From: Candidatus Saccharimonadia bacterium
GTDB lineage: Bacteria > Patescibacteriota > Saccharimonadia > Saccharimonadales > Saccharimonadaceae
Length of the DNA: 17,796 bases
Assembly: GCA_023257755.1 (NCBI GenBank)
Contig: JALRBM010000046.1
Coordinates: forward strand, 1 to 17,796
Direction: 5' to 3'
A program made the position numbers and the translations under genes. Shown piece by piece: positions 6,163 through 13,000 of this stretch. The notes beneath the pieces are model-generated. The model was given only the letters and a program-made list of their open reading frames with translations, was not told where the DNA came from and did not search any database. Positions within the stretch are counted from its first letter, which is position 1. The number at the start of each line of letters is the position of its first letter.

Positions 6163-7392
6163 CTACTCAAGGGTGCGCGCCGAGCTTGTTATTACCAGCT
6201 CGTCTTTCGCGGGTATGTCTGTCTTAAGCTTTTGGATGCGACCCATCACGACAAGTCCCACCCCGAGTGCAATAAATATGATCGCGAGAGTGCGGTAGGT
6301 AAACATGTTGCTCGTTGCCGCGAATAGCAGAGAGCTGACTCCTAATAGAATAATCGATAGAGTTTGCCCGGCAAATGACGCCATGGATCCGATTGTTGCG
6401 CGCTGCCTGTCCTGAATCACGTGCTGTAAAGATGCACCAAATAAAGTCTGGACTAACATAATGAGGCGCATAAACACCAGGATCGCAATAAAGCCGGCAA
6501 GCTCGCTAAATGTGCCGATAAACATGACCGATCCGGCAATGACAACAAATAAAGCAACGGTTGTAAACCTCATACGCTCTAGGCGGTGAGCGAACCACCC
6601 AACCAAGCTGGATAGGATGAGTCCGGTAGCAAGGAGAACTGGTACAAGATCGTTACTGAAGCCAAGTTCGCTATAAAATAATGGTGTGTACTCTTCCATG
6701 ACGCCTACGATACTCGTGAGAATACCGAGTGCTATCATGTAGGTAAGGGCTTTTTTGCTTCCTCGAAGCTCGAAGTAAGCATTTTTCAAAAAGCCAGTTT
6801 GTGATCCATCTTGTGCGGTGTCATGTTTGCGTTTGCTTTTGTAGGAAAACGACATGGTCACGCCCGCAGTGATAAGCGAAGTGATAATACTGAGACTGAG
6901 AAGTAGCGTGAAATTAGAAGCGCCTAGATACCATGCCAAGCTATATGCCGCCACCATACCAACAAGCTTAATACTTTGACTGCGCGCAAACACTTTGTTA
7001 AACGAGGCTGCATCATCATGGGCTTTCAGTTCTTCGTACAAATACGCTTGAAAAGTACCCGAGGAAAATGCATATCCGATAGCCCATATGAAGAACCCGC
7101 ACGCGTAGCCCAAAAAGCTCGGAAAAGCGAGCCAAACGGCAAAAGCAAGCGCCTGGAGCACATGGCTAGACACCAACGCAACCTTACGTGAAAACTTATC
7201 AGCAATTATGCCTGTGGGGATTTCCGCAATCATCGCAAAAATGACCCAACATAGAAAAAGCAGACTGATGTCCGCAGTACCCAATCCGGTTCGCTGTGAA
7301 AACATCAGCGCATAAAGAGGATAAATTGGCATGCAGTCGCCAAAAAACTGTTGTGCGTATAGGCGTAACTTAAAATGTTGCAAGCGTTGCAT
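6163..7392 (-). CDS. MFS transporter
   Basis: The protein is 409 aa with about twelve hydrophobic helices in two halves joined by a basic loop (KSKRKHDTAQD, near residue 190). The MFS motif between helices 2 and 3 is present as EIPTGIIADKFSRK (residues 57-70). The first helix, FFGDCMPIYPLYALMF, is usual for drug-efflux-like members. The open frame extends to a TTG at 7452, but that N-terminal extension is polar and unlike the family. The ATG at 7392 has AGAGGA directly against it, closer than ideal, so the start is moderately sure. The gene converges on the TetR gene with a 26-bp gap and no clear terminator. Substrate unknown. Confidence 0.88.
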   Translation of the reverse strand: MQRLQHFKLRLYAQQFFGDCMPIYPLYALMFSQRTGLGTADISLLFLCWVIFAMIAEIPTGIIADKFSRKVALVSSHVLQALAFAVWLAFPSFLGYACGFFIWAIGYAFSSGTFQAYLYEELKAHDDAASFNKVFARSQSIKLVGMVAAYSLAWYLGASNFTLLLSLSIITSLITAGVTMSFSYKSKRKHDTAQDGSQTGFLKNAYFELRGSKKALTYMIALGILTSIVGVMEEYTPLFYSELGFSNDLVPVLLATGLILSSLVGWFAHRLERMRFTTVALFVVIAGSVMFIGTFSELAGFIAILVFMRLIMLVQTLFGASLQHVIQDRQRATIGSMASFAGQTLSIILLGVSSLLFAATSNMFTYRTLAIIFIALGVGLVVMGRIQKLKTDIPAKDELVITSSARTLE

Positions 7393-7421
7393 TCCTCTAT
7401 GGTAGCAATTTTTATATAAAT

Positions 7422-7649
7422 TTACTTTTTTATAGCACGAAAGAGGCGACAAAAAGAGCTCGAAGTTCGATCTCTTTGCATCTGTACTAATTTCATTGGT
7501 GTAAAAAAGAGACTCGCTACAAGCTGAGATAAGACACCTTCATCCACGTAATAGTGGTCATAGTTTTTGTGTCGGCGAGAAATAAAATAGCGCTCTACGA
7601 ATGGCTGAAGCTCTTTTGACGGCTCAAAGCAATGCAGCTCATTGCTTTT
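7422..7649 (-). pseudogene. Unassigned gene remnant, AraC-like N-terminal motif
   Basis: The 380 bp between the two MFS genes are not empty. A 75-codon minus-strand frame without a start has protein-like composition. It includes FEPSKELQPFVERYF (about 7570-7614) and YVDEGVLSQLVASLFF. The first piece resembles the opening of AraC-type regulators with a DUF6597-like domain (Ps-x-L-x-p-y-V-e-x-Y). A neighbouring frame further upstream adds YEGVLGINEFKK, suggesting a frameshift near 7650. It has no RBS, no HTH and no C-terminus. The assignment is weak. Confidence 0.3.
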
Positions 7650-7651
7650 TT
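7626..7651 (+). terminator. Possible intrinsic terminator
   Basis: AAAGCAATG (7626-7634), loop CAGCT and CATTGCTTT (7640-7648) form a 9-bp stem followed by T residues to 7651. No plus-strand gene lies directly upstream, so it may shield the downstream MFS gene or be a leftover of a deleted gene. Confidence 0.4.
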
Positions 7652-7794
7652 AAACTCATTAATACCGAGTACACCTTCGTAAAAGTCTGTTTTTTGATAA
7701 ATGTTGGCATGCTTTGCGTGTTTTTACAATTTATTCATGAATGGTGTAGATAGTATTGCTTCTATAGACAAACTATAAAGCGAAGGAGAAGTTC

Positions 7795-7827
7795 ATGTCT
7801 CAAATTAAGAATAAGATGAGGTCGTAA
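7795..7827 (+). CDS. Ten-codon leader ORF before the DHA3 exporter
   Basis: ATG at 7795 follows a strong AAGGAG (7783-7788) and encodes MSQIKNKMRS before TAA. The stop lies 7 nt before the exporter's ATG (7835), which has no well-placed Shine-Dalgarno of its own; the only GAGG (7818-7821) is inside the leader. Ribosomes would therefore enter at the leader and reinitiate, or be gated by leader stalling. Macrolide efflux gene mefA is known to have a short leader that stalls on drug. Whether this one does is inference. It could also be the stub of a replaced gene. Confidence 0.5.
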   Translation: MSQIKNKMRS

Positions 7828-7834
7828 AGTAAAT

Positions 7835-9088
7835 ATGAAAAATACATCATCACCACCAGGACGCGCCAAGCAACTACTGCGGATTATGCTGTCTCAGTCG
7901 ATGTCAACCTATGCCAACCAGGTAATCGCATTTGTTATCCCCTGGCTGATACTTACGAAAACTGGCAGTGCAGCAAACGCTGGTGCTGTTGCGTTTGCGA
8001 TGGGAGTTTCGGGACTAGTCGGAACGCTTATCGGCGGAGTCGTTACCGACCGAATTGGCGGACGGCGCGTTTCGATGCTAGCCGACGCGCTTAGTTTGCT
8101 TACCGCGCTAGGACTTGCGGCAGCGTTGTGGGTGGATTTCTTTGCGATTTGGTTCGTAGTGATTACTCAGATGATCGGTGTCTTCTTTGACGGACCAGGT
8201 CAAATTGGCAAAAATGCGGCCATCCCCGCTGCTGCAGCTGAGGAGAAAGTACCGGTAGAGCGCGCCATGGGAATCCAGCAGATGATTCAGGGTGTGGCGA
8301 TGTTTGTTGGTCCGATCAGCGCCGGGTTCTTGATAGCGTTATTTAGTGAAAGTGCAACACTTGCGATTGCCGGTGCCTTGTTCATGTTTGCGATTCTATG
8401 GATTAGCAAGCTTAAAAAGGACACGTTCCAGCATGAACACCCAATGACCCGACGCCAGGCGTACCGTGATATGCGCGAGGCATTTCAGTTTATCCGCCAC
8501 GATGCACTACTTAGTAAAATGCAGATCTTTGGACCACTGTACGGCGCGCTATTGTTCCCGCTGACGGTGATTATCTACCCCGCGTGGTTTGTGTTTAGTG
8601 GTCAATCTTCGGAAGCACTTGGTGTTTTCCTTGGAGCGTCGGCTATCGGTGGCATGATCGGCGGGGGTTTGTTCGCAGCTTTTGCACCAAAAGTATCGAA
8701 GCGTGCATGGATCTCGATAGCCACTATCGTGTACGCACTGCTGCTGGTCACATTATCGTTTATGCAACCAGGTAGCATTGCGACAATTGTTGTCGGGTTT
8801 TTGTCGGGTGTCGTATTGACTGGTGTTATGGCGATCATTTTCACTACTTTCTACACGCGTACTCCACAAAACCTGCTTGGACGTGTCAATAGTATCGGTA
8901 CGGCAACCGGACATTTGCTAACAGCTCCTGCTGCGCTCATTTTTGGATGGATCGTTACAGCCACTAGTCCGCAGACAGCGCTCCTTACCTGTGCGGTTGT
9001 GTTGCTCATCATTGCCATTTCTATCGCTCTTTCATCGTTCGCAAAACTGCTTGATAGAAAGGAGGAAACACATGTAAAACAAACTTAA
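7835..9088 (+). CDS. DHA3-type MFS exporter (MefA-like drug efflux)
   Basis: The 417-aa protein has twelve predicted helices. Its first helix, LRIMLSQSMSTYANQVIAFVIPWLILTKTGSA, and motif A, GGVVTDRIGGRRV (residues 68-79), are typical of the DHA3 group that includes macrolide exporters such as MefA. A GPISAGFL antiporter-like motif lies near residue 155. The substrate is not readable. The ATG is chosen because the conserved region begins soon after; translation seems to depend on the 10-codon leader upstream. The 3' end contains GGAGGAAACACATG, the RBS and start of a decayed downstream gene (9072-9264), so this was once a translationally coupled pair. The GC-rich, even codon use differs little from that of the following VOC/AlkD genes. 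Confidence 0.9.
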   Translation: MKNTSSPPGRAKQLLRIMLSQSMSTYANQVIAFVIPWLILTKTGSAANAGAVAFAMGVSGLVGTLIGGVVTDRIGGRRVSMLADALSLLTALGLAAALWVDFFAIWFVVITQMIGVFFDGPGQIGKNAAIPAAAAEEKVPVERAMGIQQMIQGVAMFVGPISAGFLIALFSESATLAIAGALFMFAILWISKLKKDTFQHEHPMTRRQAYRDMREAFQFIRHDALLSKMQIFGPLYGALLFPLTVIIYPAWFVFSGQSSEALGVFLGASAIGGMIGGGLFAAFAPKVSKRAWISIATIVYALLLVTLSFMQPGSIATIVVGFLSGVVLTGVMAIIFTTFYTRTPQNLLGRVNSIGTATGHLLTAPAALIFGWIVTATSPQTALLTCAVVLLIIAISIALSSFAKLLDRKEETHVKQT

Positions 9089-9264
9089 GAACATTGGTGC
9101 TGTCCTAGCGGGGGCGTGACAATCATTATATTGTCGAGCGATACAGATTAATTCTGGAACTTACAGGCGTATTTCCTCCACTGGAAGCACAGCCGAAAAA
9201 GGGCTTTACCGAAGCTTGGGCGGTGTGGCTTGGTGACAAATTACGAATGACTCAAGTACACTAA
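9072..9264 (+). pseudogene. Decayed small membrane-protein gene
   Basis: A strong GGAGG (9060-9064) precedes ATG (9072), but the second codon is TAA. Read through, the frame gives NKLKNIGAVLAGA and then a TGA. A +1-shifted frame gives TIIILSS, and another gives ILELTGVFPPLEAQPKKGF and an intact stop at 9262-9264. The order (basic start, hydrophobic helix, GVFPP segment) looks like one small membrane protein with at least three lesions and a shortened end. I recognise the general look but not a named family. It overlaps the exporter's last 17 bases. Confidence 0.6.
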
Positions 9265-9290
9265 ATTATAAGAATAAGGAGAAAATTAAT

Positions 9291-9671
9291 ATGGAAATGA
9301 AATTAGAACTCGTACCGATACCTGTGAGCGACATTGACGCGGCAAAGGCATTCTACGTTGACAAGCTTGGCTTTACGGAAGACCATGATAGCTCTCCGAC
9401 TGAGGGCATGCGAGTAGTGCAGCTTACTCCAAAAGACTCAGCCTGCTCGATCGTCCTCAGTGAAGGCTTGCCTATGGTAGAAATGCCAGTCGGCTCGCAA
9501 CGCGGTTTACACTTGGTAGTCGAAGACGCCAAAGCAGCACACGACACGTATGCAGCAAAAGGCGTTGCAGTTGGTGATGTGGTCGACATGGGTGGCGGCA
9601 TGAAGTACGTGCCTTTCAGCGATCCCGACGGCAACCAATGGACATTCCAAGAAATGCCAAAGGGAATTTAG
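9291..9671 (+). CDS. Glyoxalase/bleomycin-resistance (VOC) family protein
   Basis: The 126-aa protein shows the paired beta-alpha-beta-beta-beta modules of VOC proteins: VSDIDAAKAFYVDKLGF (residues 12-28) in the first, then GLHLVVEDAKAAHD (72-85) and YVPFSDPDGNQWTFQE (106-121) in the second. Likely metal ligands H74 and E121 are kept, but the usual His/Gln in the first strand (residues 5-11) is not evident. Members range from thiol-dependent lyases to drug-binding resistance proteins; the function here is open. AAGGAG lies 10 nt before the ATG. It is followed after 4 bp by an AlkD-like gene, so the two are probably co-transcribed. Confidence 0.92.
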   Translation: MEMKLELVPIPVSDIDAAKAFYVDKLGFTEDHDSSPTEGMRVVQLTPKDSACSIVLSEGLPMVEMPVGSQRGLHLVVEDAKAAHDTYAAKGVAVGDVVDMGGGMKYVPFSDPDGNQWTFQEMPKGI

Positions 9672-9675
9672 GGTC

Positions 9676-10377
9676 GTGAACGACATGAAGTCGTTAACCG
9701 CTGCGGAGTTTGTGCAAGAACTGCACAAACTCCGCGTGTCCGAGGGGGTCGAACATAACCAAGGATTAAAGGCCGACGCATCCGACGAGTTCATCGGCGT
9801 GCGCATGGGTAGTATTTTTAAGCTCGCAAAACAATTTGTGAATATGCCACTCACCGAGGTAGAAACGCTACTTGATAGTCCGGTACACGAAGTCCGTGTT
9901 GGCGCGGTTAGTATCATGGACTATCAGGCGCGCTCCAAAAAGTTGCCTGACGCACAGCGCAAGGCGTTGTTCGATCTTTATATTCGCCGTCACGACCGTA
10001 TTAATTCCTGGGACCTTGTTGACCGAGCCGTCATCTATGTAGTGGGTGGATACTTACACGACCAACCGCGCGATATTTTGTACAAACTCGCTCGTTCAAA
10101 GCATCCCATGGAGCGACGGTCGGCAATACTCTGCACCATGTTTTTCATGCGCCAGGATGACGTAGAAGATACAGTGAAGCTATCAGAGTTACTAGTACAC
10201 GACGATAGCGACTCGGTCAATAAAGCCGTCGGCTGGATGCTCCGTGAGCTTGGCAAAAAGGATATGTCACGCCTACTCCAATTTCTGGATACATATGCCG
10301 CTACCATGCCGCGCGTGACGTTTCGCTATGCAACCGAGCACTTCACCCTGGAACAAAAACAGCGGTACGCCAAGTAA
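9676..10377 (+). CDS. AlkD-like DNA alkylation repair glycosylase
   Basis: The 233-aa protein is all-helical with HEAT-like repeats, as in AlkD, which excises N3- and N7-alkylpurines without base flipping. The signature INSWDLVDRAV is present. W112, D116, R148 and W187 match in identity and near position the residues I recall as functional in Bacillus cereus AlkD (W109, D113, R148, W187). The frame begins at GTG 9676, with AGGG just upstream and a 4-bp gap to the VOC stop; ATG at 9685 is an alternative. Two consecutive hairpins lie over the first 20 codons. Pairing with a VOC protein suggests a chemical-damage theme, but this is inference. Confidence 0.88.
   Translation: MNDMKSLTAAEFVQELHKLRVSEGVEHNQGLKADASDEFIGVRMGSIFKLAKQFVNMPLTEVETLLDSPVHEVRVGAVSIMDYQARSKKLPDAQRKALFDLYIRRHDRINSWDLVDRAVIYVVGGYLHDQPRDILYKLARSKHPMERRSAILCTMFFMRQDDVEDTVKLSELLVHDDSDSVNKAVGWMLRELGKKDMSRLLQFLDTYAATMPRVTFRYATEHFTLEQKQRYAK
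9703..9735 (+). repeat. Perfect 14-bp stem-loop within the alkD-like 5' coding region
   Basis: GCGGAGTTTGTGCA (9703-9716), loop AGAAC and TGCACAAACTCCGC (9722-9735) pair perfectly. The structure begins about 27 nt after the GTG start. A smaller perfect hairpin (9679-9684 with 9690-9695) just before it carries the alternative ATG 9685 in its loop. There is no T-run, so it is not an intrinsic terminator. Confidence 0.8.
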
Positions 10378-10455
10378 AATTGCGTTTGCTATCAAGCTAC
10401 AACAGCCCCGGCGATGTGCCCATGTTTATCACAGGCGGTAAGGTGCCTTTAGGCT

Positions 10456-10775
10456 TTGGGAAGCCACGTATTTGGGCATACTATTTATCTTTTCAGCCTG
10501 CTTACCTTCACGTTGTGGCCATACCCCCGCAAAAAACTCGTACGTCTCTCGCCCATCAAGAGGGCGTCCGGTGCAAACAAAATAACCGAAGTAACATCAG
10601 AACGTCAAGCGGAAGAGAAGCAAAAGCACAAGTACTTTGGTGTGATGTTTAAAAGTGTGCCAACCTACGACGATATCGTATCTGGCACCCCTTTCTTTCT
10701 GATGTCATCAAAATCGGACTGAAATTAGAGAAGCTTGGTTTTACTCAGGACTCCTTGGAGTATGGCGACATATGA
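10456..10775 (+). pseudogene. Unrecognised membrane-protein remnant
   Basis: The region 10378-10965 has no intact recognisable gene. One frame (10456-10722) reads as a hydrophobic helix LFSLLTFTLWPYP, a basic stretch RKKLVRLSPIKR, a charged segment and YFGVMFKSVPTYDDIVSGTPF. A second frame continues it with LSDVIKIGLKLEKLGF to a TGA at 10773-10775. Upstream (10390-10455) a third frame gives GDVPMFITGGKVPLGFGK, probably part of the same gene. At least two frameshifts are needed to join them, and no start or RBS is evident. Family unknown. Confidence 0.45.
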
Positions 10776-10960
10776 CATTTACTTGTAGCGGATATCTCCA
10801 TCGACTTTGCAGCTCAGCTTGCATTATTGGCAGCGCCTACAGCGATGGACAGCTTTCTAAATGGCCAAAAGATCTCGAGGGTGCATTTGATCGAGAAATC
10901 AAGTTTTTAGTCGTAAGTTTAGGCAACTTGGTAGCGGTGGCTAACCAGCTAGGATACTAG
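10772..10960 (+). pseudogene. Unassigned 62-codon frame, probably a gene remnant
   Basis: The ATG overlaps the preceding remnant's TGA as ATGA, which would suit translational coupling. The first 25 residues look unlike a protein start (Cys/Ser-rich), whereas the end, LSKWPKDLEGAFDREIKF then LGNLVAVANQLGY, looks genuinely coding. In the neighbouring frame DISIDFAAQLALLAAPTAMD precedes that part naturally, so a frameshift near 10845 probably broke one gene. The C-terminal helix faintly recalls MazG-type proteins, but no metal motif is present. A PIN fragment starts 5 nt after the stop. Confidence 0.3.
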
Positions 10961-10965
10961 GAAAG

Positions 10966-11085
10966 ATGAGATACTGTATAGATACTAATGCCGTTATTGC
11001 GATACGCGAGTCGGCAAATTCATTCGCACGCTTAGCACCTGAGTCTAGACTCGAAAGGTTCAGAATGTCACTTTACATATATTAA
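10966..11085 (+). pseudogene. VapC-like PIN-domain toxin fragment
   Basis: AGGA lies 4 nt before an ATG that opens MRYCIDTNAVIAIRES, the first beta strand and catalytic Asp (D6) of PIN-domain RNases of VapC type. The frame then degrades and stops after 39 codons, without the three later acidic residues, against a normal 125-140 aa. The usual antitoxin gene is not recognisable upstream. The call rests on the N-terminal motif only. Confidence 0.55.
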
Positions 11086-11162
11086 TTGAGACCTGGTCTG
11101 TAAGCTGGTCCAGGCCACCGCATACGTTGTATCCGATGAGGTCGGACCGTATGCCTACACAT
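11086..11162. other. Non-coding spacer with nested hairpin
   Basis: GCATACG (11120-11126) pairs with CGTATGC (11148-11154), and inside them TCCGA (11132-11136) pairs with TCGGA (11142-11146). No T-run follows. It lies after the PIN fragment and before the convergent end of the DUF6506-like gene. Role unknown. Confidence 0.35.
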
Positions 11163-11747
11163 CTACATTACAGATGTATACCCTACGTATCCCACCGGTA
11201 TATGTCCCTTACCGGTATGCATGATAACCGAGGCTATGTCTTCATTACTAATCCATCCGTATAATTCTATCAAGTGTACCTTCTCTCGATAAAGTTGCTG
11301 AGCTGCACCTTGTAGGCTGCGTGCGTCGGGGACTGCGATTATAGCAGTACGAGTTTGGCCATATATCTTATCAATTCTCAGAGAATTAATACCTGGCATT
11401 ATGTAAATGAACGCCTGAGACAGGTCTTCCCCATCGACATAGGCCTGTTTATAGGCCATGACACTATCGAGCGATTCGAATCCAAAAGCTACACTACCAA
11501 TGGGTGTGTTTTTTATTGCCGGCACTTGCTGCCTAAGCTTTGCAGGAAAGGCAGAAGAAATTCCGCCACACAACTCGATTTTTGTTACCGACGAGTCCTC
11601 TTTAAAAAATTCGGCTACGGCTGTAGTGACTTCCGCGTCAGACGCGACGGCAATTGCAGTAAGTTTGTTTGAGGCATGCTCAAAGGTAAAGCGATCTATT
11701 TTGCGGTTGGCGTTCTCGACTTCAAAGAGCGTTAATATATGGTTCAT
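11163..11747 (-). CDS. Tandem-duplicated DUF6506-like protein
   Basis: The 194-aa protein consists of two homologous halves. The first has TKIELCGGISS (residues 55-65) and TPIGSVAFG (81-89); the second has HLIELYGWISN (158-168) and IPVGYVGY (183-190). The pattern (Rossmann-like helix, IEL-C-G-G turn, then P-x-G-x-V strand) is that of the single-domain DUF6506 family, of unknown function. The second copy has lost the Cys and one Gly (YGW for CGG). The ATG at 11747 is chosen because GGAGA precedes it; the longer frame to 11900 runs through the promoter. It is divergent from a MarR-family regulator and is probably its target. The soluble protein could bind a small ligand, but nothing shows which. 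Confidence 0.7.
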   Translation of the reverse strand: MNHILTLFEVENANRKIDRFTFEHASNKLTAIAVASDAEVTTAVAEFFKEDSSVTKIELCGGISSAFPAKLRQQVPAIKNTPIGSVAFGFESLDSVMAYKQAYVDGEDLSQAFIYIMPGINSLRIDKIYGQTRTAIIAVPDARSLQGAAQQLYREKVHLIELYGWISNEDIASVIMHTGKGHIPVGYVGYTSVM

Positions 11748-11793
11748 GTCTTTAGTCTCCGTGGGTTTGTGGCTATTCTCGAGTGCTACTATT

Positions 11794-11821
11794 ATTATAT
11801 CTGATTCAATATGTATGGAAA
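11794..11821 (-). promoter_or_regulatory. Promoter of the DUF6506-like gene
   Basis: On the minus strand TTTCCA (11821-11816), a 16-bp spacer and a consensus TATAAT (11799-11794) lie about 46 nt before the ATG. The stretch 11822-11918 between this promoter and that of the MarR gene shows no further feature. Confidence 0.55.
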
Positions 11822-11919
11822 GTAGCTGCCTAGTGTGGCGTAGGGGAAGCAGTATGAGGAAGGACTCTCTATTTTTAACAAGTAGTAATAAGATTATCAC
11901 GAGTTTTTATACGTCGTCC

Positions 11920-11948
11920 TTGACTTATATAAATAGTTTATATAAAAT
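11920..11948 (+). promoter_or_regulatory. Promoter of the MarR-family gene (leaderless type)
   Basis: TTGACT (11920-11925), a 17-bp spacer and TAAAAT (11943-11948) are followed after 9 nt by the ATG at 11958. There is no Shine-Dalgarno. Confidence 0.7.
11925..11945. promoter_or_regulatory. MarR operator, perfect inverted repeat
   Basis: TTATATAAA-TAG-TTTATATAA is a perfect 9-bp inverted repeat lying between and overlapping the -35 and -10 boxes of the MarR-family promoter, where a bound dimer would exclude RNA polymerase. Size and placement are typical of an autoregulatory MarR site. Confidence 0.75.
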
Positions 11949-11957
11949 TATTACATA

Positions 11958-12407
11958 ATGAACATGTTAGTATATCAGTTTAGTATCATTCAGATGGCTG
12001 CACATGCAACTCTGTCAAAAGCGGGGCGAAAGAATCTAGAAGACTTTAGCTTGAATTCAGCTCAATGGAGAATTCTTGGATTACTCAGCGAACATCCAAC
12101 GGGCGCGCGTATTGCCGATATCGAAGCTGTCACTTTCATTCAATCAACACAGGTTAATCCGTTAATTAAAGAACTTTTGTCGCGACAATTAATTCGTAAG
12201 ACGCCACATCCTGAAGATGGGCGTGCCAATTTACTCTTAATTACCAGTAGGGGACGAGATGTGCTTGATGAAATTGAGTCACGTATGCAAAAAACTCTTG
12301 CCGATATTATGCAGGACGCCACTTCCGATGACTTTCAGATATACATGAAGGTTTTGCAGTCAATAATAAAATATGGCAATAGCCAAGGAGACCACAATGG
12401 TTCTTAA
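11958..12407 (+). CDS. MarR-family transcriptional regulator
   Basis: The 149-aa winged-helix protein has the usual order: an N-terminal dimer helix, LNSAQWRILGLLSEHP (residues 32-47), a recognition helix region TFIQSTQVNPLIKELLSRQLI, the wing PHPEDGRANLLLITSRG with the conserved D-x-R, and a C-terminal helix. The ATG at 11958 is directly downstream of a good promoter; the second ATG at 11964 is an alternative. The gene overlaps the following membrane-protein gene by 11 nt, so the two are co-translated. The operator over its own promoter implies autorepression. The divergent DUF6506-like gene is a possible second target. Confidence 0.92.
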   Translation: MNMLVYQFSIIQMAAHATLSKAGRKNLEDFSLNSAQWRILGLLSEHPTGARIADIEAVTFIQSTQVNPLIKELLSRQLIRKTPHPEDGRANLLLITSRGRDVLDEIESRMQKTLADIMQDATSDDFQIYMKVLQSIIKYGNSQGDHNGS

Positions 12408-12774
12408 AAATCCTCTAAAAACAATTCTGCTAGTCGACGCCGGCATTACGGGGGTAAATGCACTCGCATACCTCCTTATTCCCAAGTTCCTTGAGAAGTA
12501 TCTAGGATATCCGAGTGAAATACAGCTGAGTGCAGGTCTCTTCTTGTTGATATTTACAATCTTAGTGCTTATAGTCGCACAGAGAACACCAATTTCTCGT
12601 ACATGGGTTAAGGAGATTATTATTGTGAATACACTCTGGGTGGTTGCTAGTATTATTGCTCTTTTCAGCGGGGTACTTGATGCTACGATGACGGGTGGAG
12701 TATGGGTAGTATTGCAAGCCGCTGTCGTTGCCGGTTTTGCAGGCTTGCAAAGCTGGTGGCTTAGGCAATCCTAG
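12397..12774 (+). CDS. Small four-helix membrane protein
   Basis: The 125-aa protein has four hydrophobic segments, approximately residues 8-30, 43-63, 73-95 and 102-121, with short polar loops and a basic loop (QRTPISRTWVKE). It begins with a conserved-looking VDAGITGVNALAYLL. Similar uncharacterised small membrane proteins occur in Actinobacteria and other groups. I know no function. The ATG at 12397, with AAGGAG 6-11 nt upstream, is preferred to the in-frame ATG at 12373. It overlaps the MarR gene's end, so they form a two-gene operon closed by a hairpin terminator. It may be the MarR regulator's effector. Confidence 0.85.
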   Translation: MVLKNPLKTILLVDAGITGVNALAYLLIPKFLEKYLGYPSEIQLSAGLFLLIFTILVLIVAQRTPISRTWVKEIIIVNTLWVVASIIALFSGVLDATMTGGVWVVLQAAVVAGFAGLQSWWLRQS

Positions 12775-12805
12775 CTTATAGATATTTAGTTAAACTTTTG
12801 ATACG

Positions 12806-12833
12806 AAAGCCTACAGTAAGTCTGTAGGCTTTT
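12806..12833 (+). terminator. Intrinsic terminator of the MarR operon; relic of a tRNA terminator
   Basis: AAAGCCTACAG (12806-12816), loop TAAGT and CTGTAGGCTTT (12822-12832) make an 11-bp stem ending in Ts. It is clearly related to the hairpin after the tRNA-Gln (14811-14840), differing by one compensated base pair (C-G for A-T) and the loop. Confidence 0.8.
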
Positions 12834-12834
12834 A

Positions 12835-12862
12835 AATAATCTCATGGCTGGAGAGGATGGTC
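12835..12862 (-). repeat. Relic of a tRNA 3' end (direct repeat of the tRNA-Gln end)
   Basis: AATAATCTCATGGCTGG (12835-12851) is identical to 14842-14858, which covers the last seven nt of the tRNA-Gln gene (CCAGCCA on minus) and its flank. Here it reads on into TCCTCTCCAGCCA on minus, an acceptor-like end, but no T arm or rest of a tRNA follows. Confidence 0.7.
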
Positions 12863-13000
12863 GTAAGTAAAACTTTATTAGAGGTAGGGGGCGGGCTGAA
12901 ATTACAACAAGAAATCACCGAAATCCGCGGACTAATCCATCAAGGATATGAAGAAACTACTTCCACTCCCGCTGCCGATTCTTCTCCTCTTTCTCTTTGA
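12857..13000 (+). CDS. Possible 47-aa small protein
   Basis: An ATG at 12857 directly preceded by GGAGAGG opens a 47-codon frame ending in TGA at 12998-13000. The middle part, LQQEITEIRGLIHQGYEE, could form an amphipathic helix; the end is Ser/Thr/Pro-rich. It starts inside the tRNA-end relic and overlaps the convergent MazG-like gene by 44 nt. I recognise no family; a chance frame or gene remnant is as likely. Confidence 0.25.
   Translation: MVVSKTLLEVGGGLKLQQEITEIRGLIHQGYEETTSTPAADSSPLSL

Noticed and set aside
9507..9917. Minus-strand 136-codon frame over the VOC and AlkD-like genes
   Set aside because: Both plus-strand genes are clear families; the frame is Cys/Ser/Thr-rich antisense.
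11458..11958. Plus-strand 166-codon frame antisense to the DUF6506-like gene
   Set aside because: The minus-strand frame shows two conserved repeat motifs and a GGAGA site; the plus frame is Ser-rich shadow sequence running through both promoters.
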